From positions 7,027,633-7,091,632 of the forward strand of contig NZ_CP061800.1 in assembly GCF_017377395.1 (NCBI RefSeq): a stretch of DNA of 64,000 bases. Direction: 5' to 3'. The stretch is from Desulfonema magnum. Lineage in GTDB: Bacteria; Desulfobacterota; Desulfobacteria; Desulfobacterales; 4be13. The notes beneath the pieces are model-generated. The model had not been told where the DNA came from, did not search any database, and was given only the letters and a program-made list of their open reading frames with translations. Position 1 is the stretch's first letter; each line of letters begins with the position of its first letter. A program made the translations under genes and the position numbers. Shown here piece by piece: positions 24,019-33,982 of this stretch.

Positions 24019-27000
24019 TTACCAAACTGCGGTTCCGATAAAACAGCCTCCGCTGCCCCCGTTGCTGTCCGCACTTGTTCCGGTGAGCGAGATATTGGTC
24101 TGTGAAACACCCGCATCACTGGTGATAATCAGTGTGGCGGAAGAGGTTTTTCCTGCCTGTTCCGGAGAAAAGGTGACACGGATATTCATGCTTGCGTCCC
24201 GGGGCAGCAATATGTTCGTACCGTTATGGCTGAACTCGGAAGCCCCGGAAATGACAATATCCGATATGTCTATATCCCGGTCTCCGATATTGGTCAGCGT
24301 AACCTCCCGGGCTGAGACATTACCCGGTTCCACTGTGCCGAAATCCAGAGACGAGGCACTGGTCTGAATTGCGGCTGTGTATGCGCTTGTTCCGGTGAGC
24401 GAGATGTTGGTTTGCGGAACATCCGCATCACTGGTGATAATCAGCGTGGCGGAAGTGGTTCCTCCTGCCCGGGCCGGAGAAAAGGTGACACGGATATTCA
24501 TGCTTGCGTCCCGGGGCAGCAATGTGTTCGTACCGTTATGGCTGAACTCGGACGCTCCGGAAATGACAATATCCGATATGTCTATATCCTGGTTCCCGGT
24601 ATTGGTCAGCGTAACCTCCCGGGTTGAGACGTAGCCCGGTTCCACAGTTCCGAAATCCAGAGAAGAGGCACTGACCTGAATCTCAGCATTGAGATTTCTT
24701 ACACCGGTTCGGTGCATGACAGGAAGTATCACCTCATAATCATTCAACAATTCAGCTGATGCCGGATCACCTTTCCAGGAAGCATCAATGGGAACCCGGT
24801 ATGCCAGGGTCTCGTTGCCCAGAAGTGCCTGTACGGTGATGTAATCATCATCCCCCCAGAAGGTTGGCGCACCGGAGAACATCTCCCCATAAACATTAAA
24901 ATTCGGATCAACCACAAATTGTTCGGTCTGATTTTGCCAGTTCAGGGTCCAGGTTCCGGTGGAGACAGATCCGGGGACGCTGCGGTCAATCACATCCAAT
25001 GCAATGACAAAGTTGTTATTGTAAGCAAAACACGGATACTCAATATCAACGTCAGGACGCTGATTCGGAAAGGGGTAGTCAAAAGAACCGTCCGAGAGAT
25101 TCAGGAACCCGACGGACCAATATCGGTGTCCGCTGTCCTCATCTTCCGTGCAGGGATTATCAGGTGTGGACAAACAATTGAGCGCGTCAAATACAATTGT
25201 TTTACCGGTATAGTCAAACATCAGAGAATCCACATACAATATGGTATTGATAACATCATCGTATCCTGGGGGGAGATCGCTGAACGGCACAGCCGGATAT
25301 TCGGTCATTTCTTCGGTATCAAGGTCTCCCACATAGATGTTGTTATCATTCGGAGCCGTGGAGGTGTAAGCAAAATAGCGGCCGTCCGGCGACATGGCAA
25401 AACTCCAAATGTCTCCGCTGTCGGTGATCTTCTGTTTATAGTCCCTGTTGTCCGGGTCATCCAGCAACACTCCGTAAAGATTATAATCTATTCCCACATA
25501 AAAAAGACCAGTACTGCCGTCGGAGAATGTTACAGCCGAGGGACGAGTTTTTCTCACGAATTCATAATTCAAATCCCTTGAGTCCAGCCTCGGATCATAT
25601 CCCGTAAAAGGAGAAGGGATGGTTTGCACATAGAGATCATACATACCTTCATAGGGGGCGGGAGAAAGATAAACCATCATGTCCTGACCGCCGACGATAT
25701 CCGTTGAAGTCGGATTCTGATCAATGGGTGTGCCGATATTGCCGTCATAGACCTCCACCGCGTCCCAGGCCGCCTGAACCGCACCGACCTCGGGCGAACC
25801 TGCTCCGTGAAGGTCTTCTGCCGCCTGAATCGTGGCATATCTGGCATCCAGAAATTGTGAAGATGCCTGCAAATAGGTCGTCAACGCCCTGTAAAAAATC
25901 TGCTCTGTTTTGTCACGGCCAATACTGCTTCCCAGCCCTTCCGCGGAAAGTCCTTCTGCAACCAGATATGCGGCTCTTGCCGGAATCCCCATGTTGATGT
26001 GGACACCGCCATTATCTCCGTCTTCCGTATTTGGAAGATTTCGGTACTCACTCATTTTTGTGGGAAGAGAACTCACTCCGAGGGCCGGGTTGACAAGGCT
26101 GCGAAGATAATAGGGAGACTGTAAGGTCACATCTTCTCCCACTGTCCAGTCATCCCGGTCTATCATACATGCAAAAATATCAGAATAGGCTTCGTTCAGC
26201 GCGCCGCTCTGATTCTCATAAATAAGATTTGCAGTGAACTGAGTGACACCGTGCTGGATCTCATGGGCGATCACATCCAGACCCGTTGCAAGAGATGAAA
26301 ATTTTCTCCGGTCTCCGTCGCCTAAACATACGAATTTACCGTTCCAGAAGGCTCCGGGATAGTCCCGCAGAAGATGGAGTACCACCATATAGTTCATATT
26401 TTCATCATCAATGCCGTTTCTGCCAAAGGTATTTCTGTAATAATCATGGACACGCCTCGTGTGATAAGCTGCGCTGATACCTGCCGGGTCCCATCCGCTG
26501 TCAGGAGAACTGCTGGTAATGGGATATAATTCGCTGTCACCCTGAGCAGCGTCCAGAATATAGGTATTCCCAAAGTTTTCCATAGGCACAGGCGAATAAG
26601 GCGGGCCTTCATCCAATGGCAGACTCGGATCGAGCAGATAATAGGTTCCGTTTTCATACCAGGTGTTAAATGTTCTGGGAGCATCATGCAGATCAAAACC
26701 GCTGCCCGTCACCAGTTCGTTTTGAATATTATTGATGCGGTGCAAAAGTGAACCGTTTTTTGCGTCAATAAAATAAAGCCATCGCTGGTTAAAACGGGGG
26801 GAAATATCTAATTGATAAGCCAGGGTCTTTTTACCGTCGGATGCGGTATAAATGACAAGGGCTGTTTCTGTGGCAGTCACGTCGGGGTGTGTCAGTCGGA
26901 GATGTTTTTTGGCGGCATCCAAAGCCTCATCCGCTGTAATCTCCGGTGTGATCTCTGTCCTCTCTTCCGGGGTTGGCTCATACCGGCCCTGAAAAAGAAA

Positions 27001-27696
27001 AACTGAATCATTTGCGTCCAGATGAACCATGACTTCCCTGCCCCACAGGGGAATTCCCTTATGGGTCTGCTGATAACGAAAATGTTTGCTTCCCAGATCG
27101 TCCTTCCATTCCTTTTTCATCACCATTTCGGCTGTCGGGTCGGACAGCCTGAGGAGATCACGGTTATCTGTCAGAAATTTTTCAGCCTGGGTTTTGGCTG
27201 AAGAAAGGCTTGTGCCGGTGTTTCGGGCAGATTTTCGGGAGTTATTTTTCCCTGTCTTAATGAAAATGGGAGTGCCATTGTTTCTGTTAAAATGAGTACG
27301 AACATCCGTGCCTCCTGAATTCGAGTCAATAAGAGAACGAAGATTTTTATACTGAGCGTGTGTGATTCCTCCTTTTTTTCCGGCTGCGCCGCTGCGGGAT
27401 GCTTTTTCGGCAATGGTTTTCTGGAAATTTCTGATGATATCCGGTGATACGGTATGAGATGTTTTCTTATCAAATTTTTCTTTTAAGGGACGGGAACTCT
27501 CCTGAACAGCAGGCTTCTGAGCATCCAGGGCTTTTCTTCCGTCAGCGCCGCCAGTTAATGTAACCATGGCTCCCAGAGAATTTTTGTCTGATGGCCCGGG
27601 ATCCGCATAAACAGCCAGGGATAATGCCAAGATGACCAGAAAAAGGACAACAGGCAAACAATAATATTTAATCTTTTTTGAACAAACACACATCAC
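24019..27696 (-). CDS. Secreted M4 (thermolysin-like) metallopeptidase with Ig-like tail
   Basis: The 1225-residue protein has a signal peptide (LPVVLFLVILALSLAVYADP). An FTP/PepSY propeptide covers about 150-320 (RYQQTHKGIPLWGREVMVHL). The M4 catalytic domain carries DVIAHEIQHGV at about 477 and GALNEAYSDIFA about 20 residues later, the zinc ligands and catalytic Glu. A VHINMGIPARAAYLVAEG block follows. Next is a propeller-like region (YFAYTSTAPNDNNIYVGDLD), then two nearly identical Hydin/choice-of-anchor-type Ig domains from about 1000. The end is GGSGGCFIGTAVW. That Gly-rich CFI-A/G-TA motif normally begins a longer C-terminal sorting tail, but here it stops within eight residues, next to a mobile-element end. 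Confidence 0.95.
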   Translation of the reverse strand: MMCVCSKKIKYYCLPVVLFLVILALSLAVYADPGPSDKNSLGAMVTLTGGADGRKALDAQKPAVQESSRPLKEKFDKKTSHTVSPDIIRNFQKTIAEKASRSGAAGKKGGITHAQYKNLRSLIDSNSGGTDVRTHFNRNNGTPIFIKTGKNNSRKSARNTGTSLSSAKTQAEKFLTDNRDLLRLSDPTAEMVMKKEWKDDLGSKHFRYQQTHKGIPLWGREVMVHLDANDSVFLFQGRYEPTPEERTEITPEITADEALDAAKKHLRLTHPDVTATETALVIYTASDGKKTLAYQLDISPRFNQRWLYFIDAKNGSLLHRINNIQNELVTGSGFDLHDAPRTFNTWYENGTYYLLDPSLPLDEGPPYSPVPMENFGNTYILDAAQGDSELYPITSSSPDSGWDPAGISAAYHTRRVHDYYRNTFGRNGIDDENMNYMVVLHLLRDYPGAFWNGKFVCLGDGDRRKFSSLATGLDVIAHEIQHGVTQFTANLIYENQSGALNEAYSDIFACMIDRDDWTVGEDVTLQSPYYLRSLVNPALGVSSLPTKMSEYRNLPNTEDGDNGGVHINMGIPARAAYLVAEGLSAEGLGSSIGRDKTEQIFYRALTTYLQASSQFLDARYATIQAAEDLHGAGSPEVGAVQAAWDAVEVYDGNIGTPIDQNPTSTDIVGGQDMMVYLSPAPYEGMYDLYVQTIPSPFTGYDPRLDSRDLNYEFVRKTRPSAVTFSDGSTGLFYVGIDYNLYGVLLDDPDNRDYKQKITDSGDIWSFAMSPDGRYFAYTSTAPNDNNIYVGDLDTEEMTEYPAVPFSDLPPGYDDVINTILYVDSLMFDYTGKTIVFDALNCLSTPDNPCTEDEDSGHRYWSVGFLNLSDGSFDYPFPNQRPDVDIEYPCFAYNNNFVIALDVIDRSVPGSVSTGTWTLNWQNQTEQFVVDPNFNVYGEMFSGAPTFWGDDDYITVQALLGNETLAYRVPIDASWKGDPASAELLNDYEVILPVMHRTGVRNLNAEIQVSASSLDFGTVEPGYVSTREVTLTNTGNQDIDISDIVISGASEFSHNGTNTLLPRDASMNIRVTFSPARAGGTTSATLIITSDADVPQTNISLTGTSAYTAAIQTSASSLDFGTVEPGNVSAREVTLTNIGDRDIDISDIVISGASEFSHNGTNILLPRDASMNIRVTFSPEQAGKTSSATLIITSDAGVSQTNISLTGTSADSNGGSGGCFIGTAVW

Positions 27697-27828
27697 GTTT
27701 CTCCTTTCAGATATTCATGCTGGGCAGGTGAAGCAGAGCGCCTGACCTGCCGGGGGATTTATGAGATGAGTGTGATGGGAAGGACGCTGCGCTTCATCCA
27801 CTCTGTGACTGACATGATTTTTACTGCT

Positions 27829-28545
27829 TTAATCCGGGGTCCCGGACACCTTATGCAAAATCTTCCCGCTCAGGGCGTCAACAAAATAGTGGTCTTTGTG
27901 CGCCAATCCTTTTACCAGTGTGACAATATAGACCAGACAGGGCGTTTTCAGATCCTTCATCCATATGGATAAAGTCTTTTCCTCTGCCTGCCATTTTTCC
28001 TTGTCATCTGATATTTCTGAAAGCGCAGCCTCTGTTGCAGCTTGCTCAGAGAGTTTCGGAGTGGTTACGATATGTTTCAACTCAGGTTCGATATTTCCCA
28101 TAAAAAGGTAAACCTCATTGTCCGGATTCAGATGAACGCCTGCGGTCCTTCCCCACACAGGCACGCCGTCTGCCTTCTGTTGAAATTTTATATGCTTGTG
28201 CCGCATATCATCAATTTTCATGTCAGTGACTTCAAGCGTTTTCCGAGGATGATCAAGCTTAAACATCTCGCGCCAGTGATCAAAGAACTGATAAGCAATT
28301 TCTTCATAAAGCTCTCTTTTCTTCAGGGCTTGAAATTCAGCATCATGATCAGGCCCGGAGCAAAGGTTTTCCCCTTTGATATAAGTGGGCGTGCCGTTTT
28401 CACCGTAGCGAACAACAATATTTTCCGGTGTCGTCTGAATATCATGAGATGAACACGAAGTGATGAAAAACAAAAATACGCCAGGAATAAACAGGCAACT
28501 GATCTGAAAGTATCGAATAACATTTGCATGGCTAAAATTCATCAT
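27829..28545 (-). CDS. FTP/PepSY-domain lipoprotein (M4 propeptide-like, no protease)
   Basis: The 238-residue protein has a lipoprotein signal peptide with lipobox FFITSC. It then resembles only the propeptide part of thermolysin-like proteases: an FTP segment HIKFQQKADGVPVWGRTAGVH and a PepSY segment ending VDALSGKILHKVSG. No catalytic HExxH is present. In M4 enzymes this region is an intramolecular chaperone and inhibitor. A free lipoprotein version next to an M4 peptidase gene suggests a periplasmic inhibitor or folding factor. Its start overlaps the VKOR-DsbA stop by 14 bases, and the M4 gene follows 132 bp downstream. Confidence 0.88.
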   Translation of the reverse strand: MMNFSHANVIRYFQISCLFIPGVFLFFITSCSSHDIQTTPENIVVRYGENGTPTYIKGENLCSGPDHDAEFQALKKRELYEEIAYQFFDHWREMFKLDHPRKTLEVTDMKIDDMRHKHIKFQQKADGVPVWGRTAGVHLNPDNEVYLFMGNIEPELKHIVTTPKLSEQAATEAALSEISDDKEKWQAEEKTLSIWMKDLKTPCLVYIVTLVKGLAHKDHYFVDALSGKILHKVSGTPD

Positions 28546-29767
28546 TTTTTTTATCCTTTTTAAGTTCTTTTTCTATGATTGCGTCAAATAACTCATAAGG
28601 AGGAACCCCTAACAGCGCTCTGCCGTTGATAAAAACCGTGGGGGTCACTTTCATATTCAGCTGATGCACAAGTTTCAAATCCCGTTCTAATAATTCAGCG
28701 GTCTCAGGTGAATTCATATTTTCCAAGAACACCTGATCGTCCATAATCTCCGAAATAATTCCAATGGCTTTTGATTCGTCATAGTCCTTATATAAATACT
28801 GATAACTGTGATAGTGGGCGGTCAGATACGGCGCAAATATATTATAATACCCTGCGGATAAAAATGCTTTTGCCGCAATACATGATCGGCGGAGTATCTT
28901 TTTACCGTCTTCCCCACTGCATGAACCGCCCCGGGGGTAATTATAATACACAACTTTGATTTTATTCTTATATTTTGAAAGAAGATACTTCTCCGCAAGA
29001 TAAAACTGATAACAGGCATTACAAAAAAAGTCCGTAAACACAATGAGTTTCACCGGAGCATTCGGATTTCCTGTCATCATTGAACTTTCCGGAAATTCTA
29101 TATCAACCGGCTCTGACGCATAAAAATCATTTAAAGACGCTTTGATTTTTCCTTCATGGGTCTCTTTTTTTAAATTAAGCTCCGGTGTAACCACATTCAA
29201 CAACAACATTACTGAAAAAAGAAGAAACAAGCCAATGACCGCTCTTTTATCATGGTTTTGCGACTCTGTTTTGAATGTTAATAAAAAAACGCCCTTAAAA
29301 CTTACGGAAAATGCCTTTTTAATATCTTGCAGATAAAATAAAAGACATATAAATATAAGAATATTGATGATATAGCTGGAGATACATAACAGGCAGAGCG
29401 TTCCCAGCTTAACGAGGATTCCGGCCAGGATTCCGTCAATTACCAGTGATGCCGCGGACAAAGGAAAAATAACCGCCCAGCCATAAACATAATATTGACC
29501 ATCCGCGTAAGCCGCTATAAGAAGGATAAAAAAAAGAAAGATATAAAAAAGGAGACTGAATGATGAAAGTGGTATTCCCAAAACTGACGAGTATTCTGAC
29601 TGGCTGACAAGGGAACAATTGTCTGTGACACCATCTCCGCAGGCTATGAATTTTCCAGTTATCTCAGGGTGATAGAAACTGATCGTCAGATAAACTGAAA
29701 GGGCCATGCCGATAATCGCCAACATAATAATTAAAAATAAAAAAACCTTATATTTACAGTATGCCAT
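28532..29767 (-). CDS. VKOR-DsbA fusion disulfide-forming membrane protein
   Basis: The 411-residue protein starts with a VKOR domain of about five membrane helices: MAYCKYKVFLFLIIMLAIIG, a loop cysteine pair in FIACGDGVTDNCSLV and the active-site LCLLC at about residue 123. After a further helix near residue 180 comes a periplasmic DsbA-like thioredoxin domain with FFCNACYQF (CxxC) at about 245 and the cis-Pro segment KVTPTVFINGR. The domain passes electrons from substrate thiols to quinone through VKOR. Position at the head of the operon with the FTP lipoprotein and M4 protease suggests that it oxidises secreted proteins encoded there. Confidence 0.93.
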   Translation of the reverse strand: MAYCKYKVFLFLIIMLAIIGMALSVYLTISFYHPEITGKFIACGDGVTDNCSLVSQSEYSSVLGIPLSSFSLLFYIFLFFILLIAAYADGQYYVYGWAVIFPLSAASLVIDGILAGILVKLGTLCLLCISSYIINILIFICLLFYLQDIKKAFSVSFKGVFLLTFKTESQNHDKRAVIGLFLLFSVMLLLNVVTPELNLKKETHEGKIKASLNDFYASEPVDIEFPESSMMTGNPNAPVKLIVFTDFFCNACYQFYLAEKYLLSKYKNKIKVVYYNYPRGGSCSGEDGKKILRRSCIAAKAFLSAGYYNIFAPYLTAHYHSYQYLYKDYDESKAIGIISEIMDDQVFLENMNSPETAELLERDLKLVHQLNMKVTPTVFINGRALLGVPPYELFDAIIEKELKKDKKNDEF

Positions 29768-29987
29768 ATTTAAATTATCTCCGATTTATTGGAATTTATA
29801 TCACAAAAGCGCTGCTGAAACAACATGTTTTCAGCAGCCGATCAGACAATTTAATATTTTTAATATGCGCGCATTTCCAAATTGATAAAAATTGTTGAAT
29901 TTTCTGCCAGTAACCTATAAACTAAAAAATAGGGTAAAAAATATCGCACGACCCGCCGGAGAGGCTGGGTTGCCAGTGTTGTGTGAT

Positions 29988-30118
29988 CACAAATAACAAA
30001 TAACAAATGACAAATAACAAATGACAAATGGCAAATGGCAAATGGCAAATGGCAAATGGCAAATGGCAAATGACAAATGACAAATGGCAAATGGCAAATG
30101 ACAAATGACAAATGACAA
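29988..30118. repeat. 7-bp CAAATGA/CAAATGG array covering the glnE start
   Basis: About 18 units of CAAATAA, CAAATGA or CAAATGG run from 29990 to 30118. They contain the glnE ATG at 30105. The same unit fronts mnmE. Confidence 0.95.
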
Positions 30119-32954
30119 ATGGGATGAATTTTGTGTCGTAATCGGAGAAGCAGGCATTTCTTCGCCAGATGATCCTGAAATGACTGCCGAATTAGAACGG
30201 GTTTTCGCATTCAGTGATTTTGTCACAAGGAGCTGTATCCGAAACCCCGAACTACTGGAAGACCTTATCAAAAGCGGTGATCTTAAAAAGACATACACAG
30301 CAGAGGAATATGATAATAAGCTGAAGGCAATGCTTTCCGGGACAGAGGATGAGGCGAACCTGGGGCGTGTGCTTCGCTGTGTCCGACGCCGTGAAATGGT
30401 TCGGATTGCCTGCCGTGATCTTTCAGGCCGGGCAGACCTCTCGGAGACCATGGCCGATCTTTCCGCGTTTGCCGAGGCGTGTATCGAACACGCGCTTTCA
30501 TTTCTTTATGAATGGGAATGCTCAAAATTTGGTGTTCCCACAGGAACAGACGGATCACAGCAATATCTTGTTGTTCTGGGGATGGGTAAGTTAGGCGCGT
30601 ATGAATTAAATTTTTCCTCGGATATTGACCTGATCTTTGCCTATTCTGAGCCAGGAGAAACAATCGGAGGTCCCGCGTGTGTGACAAATGAGGAATTCTT
30701 TGTCCGACTTTGCCGTCGCCTGTTAAATGTCCTTGGCGCTACCAGCGCGGACGGCATTGTGTTCAGGACAGATATGGGGCTTCGTCCTTATGGCGAAAGC
30801 GGACCTCTTGTTATGAATTTTGATGCCATGGAGACCTACTATCAGATGCAGGGCCGGGAATGGGAGCGTTATGCCTGGATCAAAGCCAGAGTTGTGGCAG
30901 GTGACAAAATTGCCGGGGCCGGACTCCTGAAATCTCTGAACCCCTTTATTTATCGCAGATACCTGGATTTCGGGGTGTTTGAATCTTTAAGAGAAATGAA
31001 ACAGAAGATATCTCTTGAAGTGAGACGCAAGGGAATGAAAGATAACATCAAACTCGGTCCCGGAGGCATACGCGAAATAGAATTTTTCGGACAGATATTT
31101 CAACTCATACGCGGGGGAGTGGTGCATTCTCTTCAGGAACGAGGCATTCAAAACATATTAAGAATACTTGTCCGGGAAAACCATATTGAACAGAATGTAT
31201 GTGATGAGCTTGAAGCTGCTTATATTTTTCTGCGAAACACAGAACATCGCTTACAGGAATTTTCAGATCAGCAAACCCATCAGCTTCCTTCAGATGCTCC
31301 GGGACAGGAACGCCTTTCCGGTGCCATGGGATTTTCCGACCGGGAGGCTTTCGCATCACATCTTGAAACACATATGGAGAATGTTCACCGGCATTTTAAC
31401 ACGTTGCTGGAAACAAAAGCGTCCGAAAAAGGAGATGAAAAAACCGAGAATGACTTGGAAGCAGTATGGCTAAATCTCACAGAACAGGAGCATTCCAGGG
31501 AAGTGATAAAAGCCGCGGGATTTGAAAACCCTGACGAGGTGTTACAACTTCTGAATCATCTGCATGATGATCTGGACACGGTGACCATTACCCGGGAAGG
31601 CCGGGAACGCATTGACAAGCTTGTCCCGCTGATACTGAGACAGATCAGCATGTCCGAACCATCCGCGCCCGGATTAAATCGCATCATCGAACTCATTAAG
31701 ACCGTAAAAAAACGTACCAGCTATATCTCACTTTTGTTAGAAAATCCCGCGGCTCTGAATCATCTGATCAGGCTTGCCAACAGCAGTTCCTGGATCATGT
31801 CTCTTTTGGCCCGCCATCCGGTTCTCTTAGATGAGCTTCTCGACTCCCGCACGCTTTATGTTCCGCCCGGAAGACCGGAGCTTGAAAATGAAATTCGTCA
31901 TCGGCTTGAGCAGATTTCTCCTGATGATCTTGAGTGGCACATGGAAGAATTACGCATTTTCAAACAGACCAACACATTGCGTGTGGCAGCCGCGGACATC
32001 ACCGAGGCCCTTCCTCTTATGAGAGTCAGTGACCATCTTTCTTCTATAGCGGAGACCGTTCTGAATAAAGTGGTTGAACTGGCGTGGAATCACCTTGTTG
32101 AGATTCACGGAGAACCAACCTGCTACCTGGGTCAGGACACATTTGAGAGAGGATTTGCTGTCATCGCATATGGAAAACTCGGGGGCCTTGAACTCGGATA
32201 TGATTCTGATCTTGATCTGGTGTTTTTACATGCGGGAACCGATGACCAGACCATCGGCGGAAAACGTCCCACAGAAAACAGCCATTTCTTTGGCCGCCTG
32301 GGACAGAGGGTCATCCATATTCTCACGGCACCGACTTCGGCCGGTCTCCTTTATGAAGCAGATATGCGATTGCGGCCCAGCGGAAAATCCGGAGTGCTGG
32401 TCTGTCATATTGAAGGGTTCAGAGATTATCAGTTTAACGAAGCCTGGACATGGGAAAAACAGGCGATTATAAAGGCAAGAGCCATCATCGGATCGCCCCG
32501 TATGATCCGCCGTTTTGAAGAGATACGAACAGAAGTCCTGGCCCGACCCCGTGACAAAGCCAAACTCCGGGAAGAAGTTATGAGCATGCGGGACACTATG
32601 CGTAAGGAACTTTTAAAATATGATCCGGAAACCTTTGATCTTAAACAGGGACCCGGGGGGATGGTTGATATTGAGTTCCTGGTCCAATACCTCGTACTGT
32701 TGAAATCCCATGAACATCCGGAGCTTCTTGAGTGGACCGACAATGTGCGCCTTATCGGAACCTTGGCCAAAACAGGAATTATTGACGACATCACCGCCTA
32801 TTTTCTCAGAAAAGCGTATCTGACTTACAGAACAGTGGGACACAGGCTGAGTCTCCGAAAAAGACCTGCCAAAGTTCCTGAAAGCCAGTTTCGCGAGTTG
32901 AGAGAAAAAGTGAAGGAGATATATGGGAAAATTTTACAACAGCAGAGTCTCTGA
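30105..32954 (+). CDS. glnE: Glutamine synthetase adenylyltransferase/adenylyl-removase
   Basis: The 949-residue length equals typical GlnE. Both nucleotidyltransferase domains are present: GMGKLGAYELNFSSDIDLIF at about residue 160 (adenylyl-removase half) and YGKLGGLELGYDSDLDLVFL at about 686 (adenylyltransferase half), each with the DxD metal-binding pair. Each is followed by a GlnD-UR_UTase-like helical region (LGPGGIREIEFFGQIFQLIR and QGPGGMVDIEFLVQYLVLLK). It switches glutamine synthetase activity by adding or removing AMP in response to PII. No glnA or glnB is adjacent. The ATG is one of the array's repeated ATGs, and the preceding in-frame ATG reaches a stop after five codons; no ribosome binding site is visible. 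Confidence 0.97.
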   Translation: MTNDKWDEFCVVIGEAGISSPDDPEMTAELERVFAFSDFVTRSCIRNPELLEDLIKSGDLKKTYTAEEYDNKLKAMLSGTEDEANLGRVLRCVRRREMVRIACRDLSGRADLSETMADLSAFAEACIEHALSFLYEWECSKFGVPTGTDGSQQYLVVLGMGKLGAYELNFSSDIDLIFAYSEPGETIGGPACVTNEEFFVRLCRRLLNVLGATSADGIVFRTDMGLRPYGESGPLVMNFDAMETYYQMQGREWERYAWIKARVVAGDKIAGAGLLKSLNPFIYRRYLDFGVFESLREMKQKISLEVRRKGMKDNIKLGPGGIREIEFFGQIFQLIRGGVVHSLQERGIQNILRILVRENHIEQNVCDELEAAYIFLRNTEHRLQEFSDQQTHQLPSDAPGQERLSGAMGFSDREAFASHLETHMENVHRHFNTLLETKASEKGDEKTENDLEAVWLNLTEQEHSREVIKAAGFENPDEVLQLLNHLHDDLDTVTITREGRERIDKLVPLILRQISMSEPSAPGLNRIIELIKTVKKRTSYISLLLENPAALNHLIRLANSSSWIMSLLARHPVLLDELLDSRTLYVPPGRPELENEIRHRLEQISPDDLEWHMEELRIFKQTNTLRVAAADITEALPLMRVSDHLSSIAETVLNKVVELAWNHLVEIHGEPTCYLGQDTFERGFAVIAYGKLGGLELGYDSDLDLVFLHAGTDDQTIGGKRPTENSHFFGRLGQRVIHILTAPTSAGLLYEADMRLRPSGKSGVLVCHIEGFRDYQFNEAWTWEKQAIIKARAIIGSPRMIRRFEEIRTEVLARPRDKAKLREEVMSMRDTMRKELLKYDPETFDLKQGPGGMVDIEFLVQYLVLLKSHEHPELLEWTDNVRLIGTLAKTGIIDDITAYFLRKAYLTYRTVGHRLSLRKRPAKVPESQFRELREKVKEIYGKILQQQSL

Positions 32955-32989
32955 GCATATATCCTTTTTCCGGTGCGTTGCGCTTCCTC

Positions 32990-33982
32990 CTAGTTTCCTA
33001 ACCTGTAAATGAGTCTGGTATGGACATTAAAATCGGGTTCCGAGCGGCTCAGGTCCTCACAAAAAGCAAATTCCAGGGTCATGGCCGATGTGAGTTCACG
33101 GGTGAAGCCCACTGCAAGTTCAAGACTGTCATCATCCAGTGAGCGGATTCCCGTATTCTCAAAAGGCGATGTGTAATAATTGAACTGGGCTGACAATGTC
33201 CATTGATCGTTGAAAATATACTCCCCCGCGATAAGCAATGCAAAGATGTTGTTCACTGAAATCTCCGGCCCGGATGTCTCAGGATCAGTTAAAAAGATAA
33301 AACCGGGATTGAGATAAAGCACAAACGGAGACAGATTAAACTGTGAAAACAGGAAAACCCCATGATCAAAACCGCCGCTGCCAAACCCGTGATCTTCATC
33401 TCCGGTAGGTATTTTAAGCGTATAAGACAGACTGAGAGACCAGGGGAGAAACGGCTCTTTTTCATCTGCCAGAGGAATTTTCAGGGAAACAGAGCTGTCT
33501 CCCGGATGACAGCCGCCGGATTCTGATTTGAACCAGTCCTGCCCCTCCTTTTGCAACACATATGCAAATTCATTTTTCGGACGATTTTCTCTTCCATAAT
33601 TGGGAACCCCGAGCATATTATGATAATCTTCCAAAAATCCGTCCAAAAATCCGTCATTCATGCTGATAAGCGGCACTTCAAGCGACAGGGTCAGATATTC
33701 TGTAACTCCGTATTCAAATGACACATCCAAAACCGTCATCTCCGTATCCATGAGGGCTGTCCAGTCCTCTGATTCAGCGTTTACAAAAACACTGGCGTAA
33801 TCAGCAGACAGCGAAACGCTTAACTGGTTCCGCTGCATCAGTCGCGGGGAATCCGGCAGGGGGGTCAGAAACATGAGATGAGGCGGAAACTGATTTCTGA
33901 CACGCAGGGGCCCTTTTTCAGTGGCCCATGCGCTCATTGTCAGACATACAAAAAGTATCACTGTTATGTAAATCCGTATCAT
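32990..33982 (-). CDS. DUF3187 family outer-membrane-like protein
   Basis: The 330-residue protein has a signal peptide (MIRIYITVILFVCLTMSAWA) and then the DUF3187 opening GPLRVRNQFPPHLMFLTPLP. The remainder alternates hydrophobic and polar residues as in a transmembrane beta-barrel (for example WSLSLSYTLKIPTG and LSAQFNYYTSPFE) and ends RLIYRLGN, with a near-terminal aromatic typical of barrels. The function of the family is unknown. The ATG overlaps the exonuclease III stop (ATGA), so it is translationally coupled to that gene despite no obvious shared role. Confidence 0.87.
   Translation of the reverse strand: MIRIYITVILFVCLTMSAWATEKGPLRVRNQFPPHLMFLTPLPDSPRLMQRNQLSVSLSADYASVFVNAESEDWTALMDTEMTVLDVSFEYGVTEYLTLSLEVPLISMNDGFLDGFLEDYHNMLGVPNYGRENRPKNEFAYVLQKEGQDWFKSESGGCHPGDSSVSLKIPLADEKEPFLPWSLSLSYTLKIPTGDEDHGFGSGGFDHGVFLFSQFNLSPFVLYLNPGFIFLTDPETSGPEISVNNIFALLIAGEYIFNDQWTLSAQFNYYTSPFENTGIRSLDDDSLELAVGFTRELTSAMTLEFAFCEDLSRSEPDFNVHTRLIYRLGN

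Noticed and set aside
24919..25581. 220-codon plus-strand frame inside the M4 peptidase gene
   Set aside because: Antisense to the peptidase propeller region, without ribosome binding site or domain.
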